From contig OY992832.1 in the NCBI GenBank assembly GCA_963921425.1, positions 4,154,001 through 4,218,000 of the forward strand: a stretch of 64,000 nucleotides of DNA, in the 5' to 3' direction. The stretch comes from Dryas octopetala. Taxonomy: Eukaryota > Streptophyta > Magnoliopsida > Rosales > Rosaceae. The notes below the pieces were generated by a model that made no database searches, was not told the DNA's origin, and saw only the letters and a program-made list of their open reading frames with translations. Within the stretch, counting starts at the first letter, position 1. The number at the start of each line of letters is the position of its first letter. This document shows positions 10,620 to 22,316 of the stretch, piece after piece. The translations under genes were made by a program, and so were the position numbers.

Positions 10620-13600
10620 TTACCTAAAGTCACGAATAATCGAAAGGTGGACAAAATAAAAATAAAAATTGCATATGAAGTCCACATCTTGCTTCTTTAA
10701 GGTGGGAAGCTTCCCTCATGGCCAAAAAAAAGGTTGGAAGCTTCCGATTTGTTTGGGTTTCGACTTTCGACTATACATCAACAGAAACATTACTTTTGGC
10801 TGTTAAAGATTTTAAAACGTCATGGGATACGGGGGTTATGGGAGACAGAAAGCCATCAACATCAAGCCACGAAGCCCGTGACGTATCACAGATAAAGGCT
10901 GCAACAGGCAAAGAGTCAAATTCAATTTTTTTTTATTTTGGTCGAACAAATTTTTTTATTACGCTTGCGCTGGTGCACTCTTTTTCGTTCTAGTCTCATA
11001 CAATGTGAGCATAGCCAATCATAATCTACTACTTCATTATAAAGCACATTAATTATGTCTAAATAACAAGAAAAAAAAACAAAAACAAAAACAAAAAACA
11101 AAAGTAGCTAGTAGCTATTTTATTATAAGTAGCATACATATATAAAAATATCATTCATTGCGTAAAATGAATTAATGAATGTTTATTAATTATATTAATT
11201 AGTTATTAATTTTTTATTAAACCAGTTATTAGTTTAGTAATTATTTTAAAAAATTAAATTTTATCTCAAATAAAAAAATAAAAATGGATTTTGAACCATT
11301 CAACAGTTCAACTACCATCATTTGTGCCAGAAAGAACAAAGTCTATATATAAGTAAGAGTGACGGAGTATTCATGAATCGACTCATGAGTATTAATTAAC
11401 TCGTATAGCTATCCAAAAACACTTGATTAACATTCGATTATGTTGGAGACTTCAAGCCAAAGCCAAAGTCAAACCTTATAAAACCAAGTGAGAAAAACAA
11501 GCAACTGAAATTAAATATATATGTATTTCGGGAAAGGGTCAATTGACTATATCGCATTCCTAAGTCGTCATTTAAAAAAAAAAAAAAATCAGCATATATT
11601 AACAACTTTCCTTTTCATTTTATTTATTTAATTTTTCTTCTTGAAATTAAGTTACGTGGAAATTGGTTTTGAAGGGTGCGATGAACCTAGTGCATCATGG
11701 TGATTATTCTTTCCATTTTTTTTTCCCTTAAAATTGAACCCAATTCAAATGCAGTCAGAATTTAAAGGAAATTAAAAAGGGCATTATATACAATAATAAT
11801 CCCCACGTTCTCAAATGCTTTGTGGAGAATCTAAGTTATCTAACAGATGCATGCATATATATATATGACTCGTTCTGAATATCTGTTTCAAAGCAAAGAT
11901 TATTAAATGCAAGTCATGGCTTAGAGAGATGTAGGTACGTACAAGGAAGACCAACTGATCGATATGAAGGCTAAGATGAGTAATTTTCAAATTGCGTATA
12001 CGTACCTTATTAATTTCGATCATCCTAGTTATTTCCGAACGTATATAATTTTGATCTTCCTAAGGATTTGCAAACGAATATTTTAATTACTAGATTTTCT
12101 ATCACGTAATGAATACTTATTATTCTTTTTTGAGAAAATTCATGTTGTATACTTGTATTTGAAACTTAATTTGAGTCTTCCATTTTAGCCGGCCGGCATT
12201 AATTGAAACGAACCACATGGAAACCTTGGTTAATTAGTAAAAGTCCATATCTATGAATGCATGATATATGCACCACCCAATTATATAAGTCTCAGATAAG
12301 ATTTCTTAATTTGTACGTATAATATATCACGAGTCTGCAAGTCGGGTTCGATCCATTAAGTCCATCCAGTTTTTTCTCCCTATTTTCGGTAGCTAGTGTC
12401 CATTAATTAAGTTTGTAATTAAAGAAACTTGATTTACCACTTGGATATACGACTCGAAATCTGGACCAGATCCTAATTTTTCTCTTCTTTTATACATGAT
12501 CATACGAATCTCACACTATGATAGGACGACACGTACAATGAAGAATTAGTGTGATAAAGAATTAGTCATACTAATTAATTAACCTTGTCAAACAGTCCAA
12601 AAAACCGTTTGATAAAGAATTAGTCATACTAATGAACCTTGTAGCATGCAATGGATTTACAGCTAGCACTCTTTCATAGTCTCCACAAGTTGGGTCAAAA
12701 TCAATGGAATTCGCAAACAACAATACAAGTCGGTCAAGCAAGCTCGATCATTGCTTAGTTTTCTTTTTTCTTTATGTGAAAGAGTTTTAATTAAATTAAG
12801 GTAAAACTATAACATTATGGAGGGTTTGGAATGATTATAAAGAGAGGCCTCTGATGTCATTCACTATGTAATTAATATGCTTTGTAATCTAATTAATTAA
12901 TGGTTTAGGTTTTTCTTTGCAAATTAAATTAATTAATTTCGACTTAATCAACTCAATTTTGAATTATATGCAGCCTCTAAGTCAAGGGAAAATCCAAGAC
13001 AAACATATATACTATATATATATAAGAGCCATGCTAGCTTATGATCATATCAAGTATCAACAAAGAATCACAAAAATATTAATCATGACTAGTTTAGTGA
13101 CCAATTGCGCTCGATCCATAACATTACAATATATAACATAATTGCGATGAAATAATTTAATTATACTCTAATCTAGCTAATTAGTCCCCCAAATTGTGGG
13201 TACCTGACGAGGACAATGTCAATAAATCATATTCAACAATATCAATTTGCTATTTTGTAGGTGGAAGATGGCGAATATGTACTTGCATTATTTATGTCGT
13301 AAGAATACACCCACATATTGACAAATCTATGCCATACAAAATTAAGCTAACTAATTCAATTAATTTGAAGCTAGGGAACTTTGCTTGTTTCAAAGACAAG
13401 ATCGATCAATAAATCAAAATACATTTGACTGCTATTTTAGCTGATTAATTATCTTCATTATGCTTTTTATATAGCTCCAACCACTAAACAACTTGCAATA
13501 GGGTATTCCCGTGCCAGAATTATCGGAGAAATTATTGCCCTATCTATAGTCATATTATATAATAATAATTTAATTTAATTATTATTTAAAACAATGTATC

Positions 13601-15121
13601 TCCAAGACAATCGATGATTTGGTTTGGAATGTTTCAAACATCAGGCAACACCACACAAGACACTAGACAGGGTGTGGCAATATTGCATATATATATAGAA
13701 TTGAGATCAAATGTGCAAGTAGGGTCGACAAACTTATAGGTTTGCCCCCTAACATATATTTATAGAATTAAGTAAAAAACATATAAGTTTAATACTTAAT
13801 TAATTTGAGAAATTTCATATAAACTGTTGAATATGTATGTGTATATATGTATATATATATTTAAATAAAATGTAGTAAGCGCAGGCTCATTCTTAATTAC
13901 TTCTAGATATCTTTTTATTTAGGTAAATAAATGTACTTGAGCCACCCTTTGACAATTCTATTAATCAATATAAGATCAAAGCTAGACATACGAACCATTC
14001 ATGATCCATAAATATATACGACTGGATCACATGCTGTTTTTTCTTCTCTGCAATAACCACAAGCATTTAAGGTTGTGTAAAAGAGTACTCTAGCTGATCC
14101 CCAGCCACATGCATGTATTGAATAACATATATATAAACTCAAACCTACAATAATTAGAATTGGACTAGGTCTCCTCCTGCATTATGCATTAATAACTTCT
14201 TTTTCTATCCATCTCCTTCACAGAATTCTGACAATGGGATTGCAAGTTTTATATATAAGTACATAACTTAAGTTGTATATATCCTCTCAATAAATACTAC
14301 CTTTTCTGGTCAACGAAAGAAAGAAATAAACAAAAATAAGATAGTGCGAATCTGATGATATAAATTAGGAAAGCAAAATTGTTACGTTTTTTTTTTTCTG
14401 AGAAAATTAAGAACTGTTAGGTTATTTATCATACCCCAAGTACTAGTGATAGACTTATTATAAAACTGGTTAGTATATGACTATATGAGCTATATATGTG
14501 TATTCAATAATTATTAATAGACATGCATACCAAAAATTTTCTCAAATTTTAACAATGTAAGATAATTATTATATATGTGTCATTTGGAATTTTATACGTA
14601 CTATATTTATGGACCATATTACAAATCACATGATATATATATAATATTGTACGTGATTCATGTGGCATAATCGATCATGATATCTTTGTTTATTGGAAAG
14701 GTCGTTTGATGAGAAAATTTACAAATGAATTTACTTACAGTAATTTCTTAATTTTTCAAATATATCATAGGATATGATAACACACTAATATAAAGTATAT
14801 AGTATATACTTTCATTGAAATATTGTTTCAAGGGCCGGAAGGGCAAGAAGCATGCAAATATGCAATTTTGAAATATTGTTTCAAGCTAGGGCCAGATCGA
14901 AAGGCAAGAAGCATGCAATTTCCGGGTGTGTCTCAGTTGACTAGTAAGCGTAATAACAGTACGTAGTCATCACAACTCACAGCCTTCATTAATCATTATG
15001 ACTCTTTTAAGAACCGACGTAACTCCACACAGAAAACATCAACGCAAGACCGCGTACGTAAACACATACATACACACATTTGAACTCCAAATTTCAACTT
15101 CCCCATCATACCCTCGCACTC
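10620..15121. other. Long AT-rich spacer upstream of EXO70
   Basis: About 4.5 kb with no supportable gene. It contains many TA-rich simple stretches (for example near 11855, 13015, 13690, 13840 and 14630) and short poly-A/T runs. A near-duplicate of about 40 bases (AAATATTGTTTCAAG...GCAAGAAGCATGCAA) occurs at 14818-14862 and 14871-14918. Short open frames here look random. Confidence 0.5.
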
Positions 15122-15129
15122 TATAAATA
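15122..15129 (+). promoter_or_regulatory. TATA box of the EXO70 gene
   Basis: TATAAATA, a near-consensus plant TATA box, lies 169 bases before the ATG at 15291 and is followed by a CT-rich leader with multiple CTC/TCTC motifs. The position and quality fit a strong, inducible-type promoter. Confidence 0.7.
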
Positions 15130-15290
15130 ACCCTCACTCCTCTCTCTTATCCACCATAACATTCTCGATCATTCTTCTCCCTCCACTGTCTCCACATACC
15201 AAAGCCTCACAGCAATTCAATCCCTGAAAATTTAACAAACATTTTAGTTGTGGATTTTAATTTGAAAATTAATTGATACCAAGAAAGGGA

Positions 15291-17174
15291 ATGAGGACCT
15301 TATTCTTTAAATCATCGTCTCCATCACCTTCAAGCTCTCCGTCCAGAAGCACCATACCACCTTCCTCACCGCGGCACAGCTTTTCCGACTCACTCATGGA
15401 CGAGAACATCGAAAACGCTCAGACTCTAATCACCAAGTGGGACTTTGATTCCTCCTCTTACACCAACCTCAACTCTCTCTTCTCCGACAACCGCTACGAG
15501 GCCAAGCTCTACCTCCAAGCCGTCAAAGACTTACAGTCCGCCATGCACTACTTTCTTTCCCAGAACTCCGCCTCCGAAAAGCTCATCTCCGCCCAGAATC
15601 TCATGCAAACCGCCATGAAAAGACTGGAGAAAGAGTTTTATCAGATTTTAACGGCCAACCGGGAGTACTTGGACCCCGAGACGGTGTCGAACAGGTCGTC
15701 AACCAGAGCGTCCACTCGCTCCAGCCTTTCCGATTTGGAATCCGAGTCTGAGGACGAGTTAAGAGTCGCCACCGAGTCGATTTCCGAGGTGGAGTATGTC
15801 TCGATGGCTGCAATGGCCGATTTGAAATCCATCGCCGACTGTATGATATCGTCGGGTTACGCGAAAGAGTGCTTTAAGATTTACAAAATTATAAGAAAAT
15901 CGATTGTGGACGAAGGACTGTACCATCTCGGAGTCCAGAAACTGAGCCTCTCTCAGGTCCAGAAGATGGACTGGCAAGTGTTGGAGATGAAGATCAAGAA
16001 CTGGTTGAGCGCCGTCAAAGTCGCCGTCAAAACTCTCTTCTACGGCGAGAGGTTGCTCTGCGACCACGTCTTCGCCGCCTCCGATTCGATAAGAGAATCC
16101 GGCTTCACCGAGATTTCGAAAGAGACTGCCATCACTCTGTTTGGATTCCCGGAATTGGTCGCCAAGTGCAAGAAACTATCTCCCGAGAAAATGTTCCGCG
16201 TTTTGGATTTGTACCAGGCCGTTTCAGATTTGTGGCCCGAGATCGAGTCCATTTTCTCGTTCGAATCAACCTCGCCCGTCCGATCTCTGGCAGTTACTTC
16301 TCTCGTCAAACTCGGCGAGGCCGTCCGTACGATGCTCGAGGATTTCGAGTCGGCGATCCAGAAGGACTCGTCCAAGACACCCGTCCCATCCGGTGGGGTC
16401 CACCCACTCACGCGTTACGTGATGAACTACATCTCGTTCCTCGGCGACTACACTGAGATACTCGCCGACATCGTCTACGACTGGCCTCTGGCGGTTGGAA
16501 CGCCGCTGCCGGAAGCGTACTTCGGGTGCTACAACTTAGAGGAATCGCCGATCACTGTACGGCTTACTTGGCTCGTTCTCGTCCTCCTCTGCAAACTCGA
16601 CGGCAAAGCTGAGCTGTACAAGGACGTGGCGCTCTCCTATTTGTTCTTGGCGAACAACCTGCAATACGTCGTCGTTAAGGTCTGTAGTTCAAACCTCAAG
16701 TATCTGCTTGGTGATTACTGGGTGAGTAAGCACGAGTCCAAGGTCAAACAGTACGCTGCGAACTACGAGCGCATGGGGTGGAGCAAGGTGTTTGCTTCCC
16801 TGCCTGAAAATCAGACGGCTGAGATTTCGTCGGATCAAGCGAAGAACTATTTCAAGCGCTTCAACGCAGCGTTTGAAGAAGCGTACAAGAAACAGACATC
16901 GTGGGTCGTACCCGACCCGAAACTGCGAGACGAGCTGAAAGTTTCGGTGGCGAGGAAGCTGGTGCCCGTTTACCGGGAGTTTTACGAGAAGCATAGGGTC
17001 CGGATGAGGAGGGACTGTGGGGAAGACTCGTTGGTCAGATATGCCCCTGAGGATTTGGATAATTACTTGTCGGATCTGCTGTATGGGGCCTCAGGTGCAG
17101 GGAGTGTTTCGCCATTTTCTTCTTCTTTGTCCTCTTCCTCGCCGTCGCATCCGCGTGGTAGGCAAGGTCGTTGA
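15291..17174 (+). CDS. Exocyst subunit EXO70, H-subfamily-like
   Basis: An intronless gene for 627 residues. The first ATG is at 15291; the open frame extends upstream only through a TTG. The N-terminus MRTLFFKSSSPSPSS and the Ser-rich start resemble EXO70H1/H2. Residues about 35-200 are helical with an acidic/Ser linker (near residues 138-165). The conserved C-terminal EXO70 domain spans about 210-600, with HPLTRYVMNYISFL, YLFLANNLQYVVVKV, WSKVFASLP and YREFYEKHR. The last 30 residues are a Ser-rich tail. EXO70 proteins bind membrane phosphoinositides and tether secretory vesicles as part of the exocyst; plants have a large expanded family in which intronless H members are often linked to defence and trichome/cell-wall secretion. 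Family is certain; the subfamily is a judgement from the N-terminus and lack of introns. Confidence 0.93.
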   Translation: MRTLFFKSSSPSPSSSPSRSTIPPSSPRHSFSDSLMDENIENAQTLITKWDFDSSSYTNLNSLFSDNRYEAKLYLQAVKDLQSAMHYFLSQNSASEKLISAQNLMQTAMKRLEKEFYQILTANREYLDPETVSNRSSTRASTRSSLSDLESESEDELRVATESISEVEYVSMAAMADLKSIADCMISSGYAKECFKIYKIIRKSIVDEGLYHLGVQKLSLSQVQKMDWQVLEMKIKNWLSAVKVAVKTLFYGERLLCDHVFAASDSIRESGFTEISKETAITLFGFPELVAKCKKLSPEKMFRVLDLYQAVSDLWPEIESIFSFESTSPVRSLAVTSLVKLGEAVRTMLEDFESAIQKDSSKTPVPSGGVHPLTRYVMNYISFLGDYTEILADIVYDWPLAVGTPLPEAYFGCYNLEESPITVRLTWLVLVLLCKLDGKAELYKDVALSYLFLANNLQYVVVKVCSSNLKYLLGDYWVSKHESKVKQYAANYERMGWSKVFASLPENQTAEISSDQAKNYFKRFNAAFEEAYKKQTSWVVPDPKLRDELKVSVARKLVPVYREFYEKHRVRMRRDCGEDSLVRYAPEDLDNYLSDLLYGASGAGSVSPFSSSLSSSSPSHPRGRQGR

Positions 17175-17525
17175 GACGTAGGGGTCACACGCGTTGGTGT
17201 CGTTTTGGCCGGCTTGTGTCGTTTTGTGAATATACAAATAGAATGAGGAGGACAAAAGAGCATGTAAAGAATTTTTTTTGTTTTTAATATCACATCATCA
17301 CATGAATAGAATATTATACATGAATTCTTTGATTTCTCAGATAGAAGGAAAATTGAAACAGATTATGTTTTGGATTTTGGAAGGTTTTGCTTTGTAATTG
17401 TACATTTTTCTCTTTTTATTATTTGGCCGGCTTTGTTCAAACAAAAAGTGATTCTTTCGAAATTTCTAGACCATGAATAACCCATCAACATTGGAATATG
17501 ATTTAGTTTGAGATCTGAGTATAAT

Positions 17526-18453
17526 CAGTGTTTTCAATAGCGCGCTTCAGGCGCGCCTCAAGGCACGAGTCATGGCGAGGCGGCGGCCGATTGCGCACGA
17601 CGTCGAGGGACTGTATAAAAGAACTGAAAGGCGACGACAAGGCCCAAAAAACGTACGCCTCACGACGGCAAGGCGAGGATAACGTTAATGGCCTTGGCGT
17701 CGATCGGCAAATCCATAAAACAGAGTTTTTCTAAACACATAAAACAGTGTTTTTCGGCAAATCAAACAAAAACAGAACCGATCGCCTTGGCATCGATCGG
17801 CCGTTCTCCGGCGAAATTAAGGCGGTGACCACTGGGTTTTCTTTCTAGGCCACGGTGAGTCCATTGGTGCCTTCAATTTGTTCATCCGATCAACGGCGAG
17901 GGAGAATCGAGGATTTTTCCAGCGGTGTCTTGACCATTCACCACCCCAGACGTCGAGAGAGAGAGAGAGAGAGAGAGAAGGAGGGATGCCGGAGAAAATA
18001 AATATCAGAGAGAGGGTGAGGTCGCGAGAAGAAGAAGAAGAAAAAAGAAAAGAGAAAGGGAGGGGGGTGTGACGGGTGAGGGGAAAAAAAATTAATTTTT
18101 GTATTTTTTAATCTAAGCCATTCATTAAATCTATTGGCCAAGATTTTACCAATAAATTAATCTAATGGCAGTGCACCTATGTGATTATGTGAATATTGAG
18201 AATTTTTGTGAATAATGAGTATTGAGAATTGTTGTGAATAATAAATATTGGAATTATGATTCTGTGAGTATTGATATATAATATAAATGATTTTTATTTA
18301 TGTATGACAATTAATGTTATTTTTAGGTTATATAATTTTTTTTTATTATATTTTTTTATGTCTGAAAAACTTACGCTATATGCGTCAAGCCTTACACCTC
18401 GTCTTACGCGACAACAAACGTCTCCCGAGACGCTTTTGCGTCTGAAAACACTG
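17526..18453. mobile_element. Non-autonomous hAT-type transposon, 928 bp
   Basis: The left end is CAGTGTTTTCA and the right end in reverse complement is CAGTGTTTTCAGACGC, an 11-base terminal inverted repeat. The element is flanked by identical 8-bp AGTATAAT sequences (17518-17525 and 18454-18461), the target duplication length diagnostic of hAT elements. The left half is unusually GC- and CpG-rich, with repeated GCGCG and CGATCGG motifs; the right third is AT-rich. A GA repeat sits at about 17956-17979. No transposase reading frame is present. It inserted about 350 bases past the EXO70 stop codon. Confidence 0.88.
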
Positions 18454-21400
18454 AGTATAATATTCAACAAACAGCATAAGATAAAAGTGCTTATCGAAGC
18501 ATAAAGCGAAGGAGCATCAAAGCAAAAGTACCTGAACAAGTTGACGTACGCCATTGGACAACAATTAATATTGCATTTATATTAGGAGGCTCTCGATCAT
18601 TTGGAAATTCAAACTTTTATTTAGCTTTTGGGTCGTGAACTCGTGATTGGTTTAACTTTTGGGGTCTCTGATCAGGTGAGCTTTATTAACACCTTTCGGA
18701 AAGCTCTGTGAACCACATCCCCTGTTCCCCTCCCTACCTTCTCCGTTTCTTATGTTGCTTTTTTTTCAAAGAAAAATCAATCAACACTCAGGATAGGGAT
18801 GGCAATGGGGCGGGTCAGGATCATCTGCCCGTTTAAAGTTATTGGAGAATCCCCACCTTAATGCCCATTAAACACTATTGGAAATTGGGGCCGGAAATTC
18901 CCGTCGGGGCCTTGAGTGGATCACAGGATCACCGTCTCGAATCTCCGAATTCTTTATTTTCTAAAATGTCAAAAAATATTTTTAAAACAACTAATATCAA
19001 CTATTATATTTAATAAATATATTTTAGGTTTAAAAATTTGTTTTCCAACTACAATTAAAATATTACCAACTAAAACAACATCTATTATATAAATATTTTT
19101 TAATTGATCAAAAAAATAGAGTTCATAAAGTTCAAAGGTTTATAGCAAATCCACAAAATATAATCTCCATTACATATAACTCCATAAAAATAATATAAAT
19201 CCATACAAATTAAATACAAGTCATAAAAACAACAACTTAAGAGAGAGTATTATAAGTTACTAACGTGATAAGTTCTGGAGGTGAAAGGAAGTGCTAATTC
19301 CAATACTTCTCAAACCATACATTATTTAAAGAACATTAATTAATGTTTGTGGGAATTTTAAGAGTTTCTAGAATACAGAGAATCATTAGAAATAAAAAGT
19401 AAAATGTTATAAATTTGACATTGAATTTGAATATATTTATATATTTATTTATTAAAAAAAACTAATAAATATAGCTTATCGGGTCGGGGTAGGGATGGGG
19501 ATGGCTTTACCATCCCCGCCCCGTCCTCGATAAATAAATCCCCGAAACTCAATCCCTAACACCCAATCCCTATTTTGTCCCCAAAATTGTCCCCTATAGG
19601 GTCGGGACCCCACCAAAAAAAAAAAAAAACCCTGAATATATTTGTAGACTAAGAATAATGACGAGTAGTCTCCACCACACATTACCATCATATGTCCCAT
19701 AACTATGAATGATCATACCTTTGTTTCCAAAATACAAAAGTATGTGTATAATTCATAAGGAATGTATAATTTTTGAAGATTATATATACAGCCAAATCTT
19801 GACCATGTGAGTTGTGACAGTGTCACTTTGCATTCTACTAACTCTCGATTGATGAAAAAAAAATTCTAATTAATTTTGGTTTGAATGTTCTAATTTTTAT
19901 ATGTGATATTTATCTTAAGAATGCAAATGGAGGCAAATGTTACTGATATTCCCTATTTGCCATTCGATTTCCCCTATCGCTCCCTATTTTATTTTTGTAT
20001 TAGTTTTGTTTCTTTTTGTATTGTAGTGATATTCAATCGATGGCTGCAGGCTTATGTTACCTCTTTGATCAGCCAAGCCCAATAAGCCCAGAAGGCCGGA
20101 GTTCTTATTATGTTCCATCTGTTAGGTTTCAAGCTCAACAAGTCTGGGAGGCATTCATAGCCCAACGTTGATGAAAAGCAAATGCCCAATTATAGCTGTG
20201 CTTTATTAATTGAATTATTATGCGTCCTAGATGTGGAAAATATCAATTAGCCAATTAGGTTTACAACTTCCAAGAAATACGTTTATGTTCTTTATTTTTC
20301 GTGATTGTCTTCCAAAATTCTTTTTTTTGGTCAAGAATAATTTCATGGAAGGCCCAAAAAGGGATCTTTCAAAATTCTAGCCACTCCTTTTATACTCCCA
20401 GTCCTCATTTAGCTAAATTTTTTTTTTTTTGGCAGTGAAACTGATGAATTTCATTAATACTAAACTATTAAAAATCTCCACTTTTGAACTTAAATAATTC
20501 AAAATCTCTAGCCTTAATTAAATTAATTCAAAACCCCCTATTAAGAATTTAATCTCTCCCAAAACTCTCTGGTCAACTATATCCAGCTAGATTTGACCCC
20601 CCTTTATTTTTAATATTTCAATTATAACCTTGAAAAAATATCAACGGGCTATTTTGGAAATTGCTTTCTCTCTCCCCCAATCCGATCTCTCTCTTCTCTC
20701 TTGTCACTCTTTCTCCCTGTGCCTGTTGACCGACGATAGCGTCATCGTCCGGCGCGCATCAGAAGGATAATTTAGGATTATAAGTTATAGAGAGTTTTAA
20801 AAAAGTTTCTAAATAGGTGGAAATTTAGACAAATTTTTTAGCTGATTAGGGGGTTTAAAATTAAAGACTATTCCATTAAAACAAGAAAAAGCCCAAAAAA
20901 ATCAACAGACATCAAACGACAAAACCAAAACAAGGAGAAAGAAAACAACATATCTAATCAATCAAAAGCACACGGACAAAGAAAGCCCCAAAAGACACAT
21001 TAAGCTTAATCAAAGGGGAGTCCCTCCGCAACCAGTACACCCACAAGCGAAGATGGGTAATGAAAAAGTAGCTTTTTGTTCAAGACATATAGGCATATAG
21101 CTTCTATATGGAAGTATGATATATATAGTTGAGTACAATAAATATTAAGCCTCGAAGAAGCTCATCAAAACATTTTAGTGAGACATTGCCATCTCATCCA
21201 ACATGTGCAATGGTTGTTGAGCATTAAAGTATCTATTATACAATATATAATCCAAATTAAAACAAAATGAATAGTGCAAAAAAGTAGGCACAAAATGATA
21301 ACAAATTAAAGCCTAAAGGCAATACGTACGTACTCTAATTTAATTTGATCAATGCATAAATGCATGTCAAAGTAAAAGTTGGTAGTTTTATACCTTAGTC

Positions 21401-21741
21401 AGGAATTTAAATGAATTTGAAAGCACCATGGCATTGTCTTGGCTCATACAATACTAGCTTTATTTTCAAAGGATTCTTTGCCATCAAGTTGCTTGCTGTG
21501 CTTAGTTGTTGAAAACAAAACTAGCTTGCATATATAATTTTCCAACTTGCATTATAATTAATTATCCTTTTGGTCACTTGCTCATCACTTGGGAGTTGGG
21601 ACCCTTCAGGATTTATGGAATTAGTTGACAATTACATCAAGAGTTATTGATATCCATTTTTTTGATGTAAATTCCACATGCAGGCCACTTGAGCGATATA
21701 ATATTAATTTATTTAGCCAGCAATAGAACTTTGTTTCATCA
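18454..21741. other. Spacer with a G/C-tract repeat of uncertain type
   Basis: No gene. At about 18795-19615 there is a unit bounded by GGGATGGCAATGGGGCGGG on the left and a C-rich GGGACCCC end on the right, with an internal GGGGATGG...CCATCCCC hairpin at about 19497-19520. It looks like a degenerate transposon but I could not define matching ends. Residual AT-rich sequence follows. Confidence 0.4.
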
Positions 21742-21750
21742 TTAATAATT

Positions 21751-22252
21751 GGCTCAATTACAAATGCAACCACCAATTATGAGGGTATTTTAAATTGGTC
21801 CACGAAAAAAAAAAATATTTTAAATTAGTACACTAACTAATAAAAAGTTACAAAGTAGCACATTTGTTATGAATTCCGTCAAGAAAGACAGTTAAATACC
21901 ACTTTGGACAACAATGATGTGAATTTTTTTAATAATGTGGACGTACACCAAATTTGATATACATGGATTTATAATGTCATATTGATAAAAAAAAAAAAAA
22001 CTACAAAAAAATTTTAACCCTTAAACTTGTTATCATTAATCTATGTGGTGTAAATTTAGTGTCCACGTTATTTATAAAATTCATATTAACACTGTCTACA
22101 CTAGCATTTAACGTTCTTATTAACGGAATTTGTAACGTATATATCATTTTGTAACTTTCTATTAGTTAGTGTACTAATTTAAAACATTTTTTTGTTCATA
22201 GACTAATCTAAAATATCCTTCATAATTGGTGGGTGCAATTTGTAACGGACCC
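21751..22252. mobile_element. Mutator-like foldback MITE, 502 bp
   Basis: Two long inverted arms (about 21751-21879 and 22133-22252) can be folded on each other. Both contain ACCACCAATTATG or its ACCCACC variant, then AAATTAGTACACTAACTAATA and GTTACAAA. The element is flanked by perfect 9-bp TTAATAATT duplications (21742-21750 and 22253-22261), the length expected of Mutator-like elements. The arms differ at many positions, so it is not recent. No coding capacity. Confidence 0.85.
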
Positions 22253-22278
22253 TTAATAATTTGTCCCAAACCCCCTTT

Positions 22279-22281
22279 TTG

Positions 22282-22312
<31 letters not shown>

Positions 22313-22316
22313 TTTT
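22279..22316. repeat. (TA)n followed by poly-T
   Basis: A TA dinucleotide run of about 12 units joined to a T-run, directly beside the Mutator-like MITE. Simple-sequence tract only. Confidence 0.85.

Noticed and set aside
10718..10993. 91-codon open frame
   Set aside because: No domain, low-complexity end, isolated in AT-rich DNA; looks random.
15273..15290. Longer EXO70 start through a TTG codon
   Set aside because: Same reason; the ATG at 15291 gives the family-like N-terminus MRTLFFKS.
18795..19615. Possible transposon starting GGGATGGCAATGGGGCGGG
   Set aside because: I could not find a matching right end or target duplication, so it is kept only as a note in the spacer entry.
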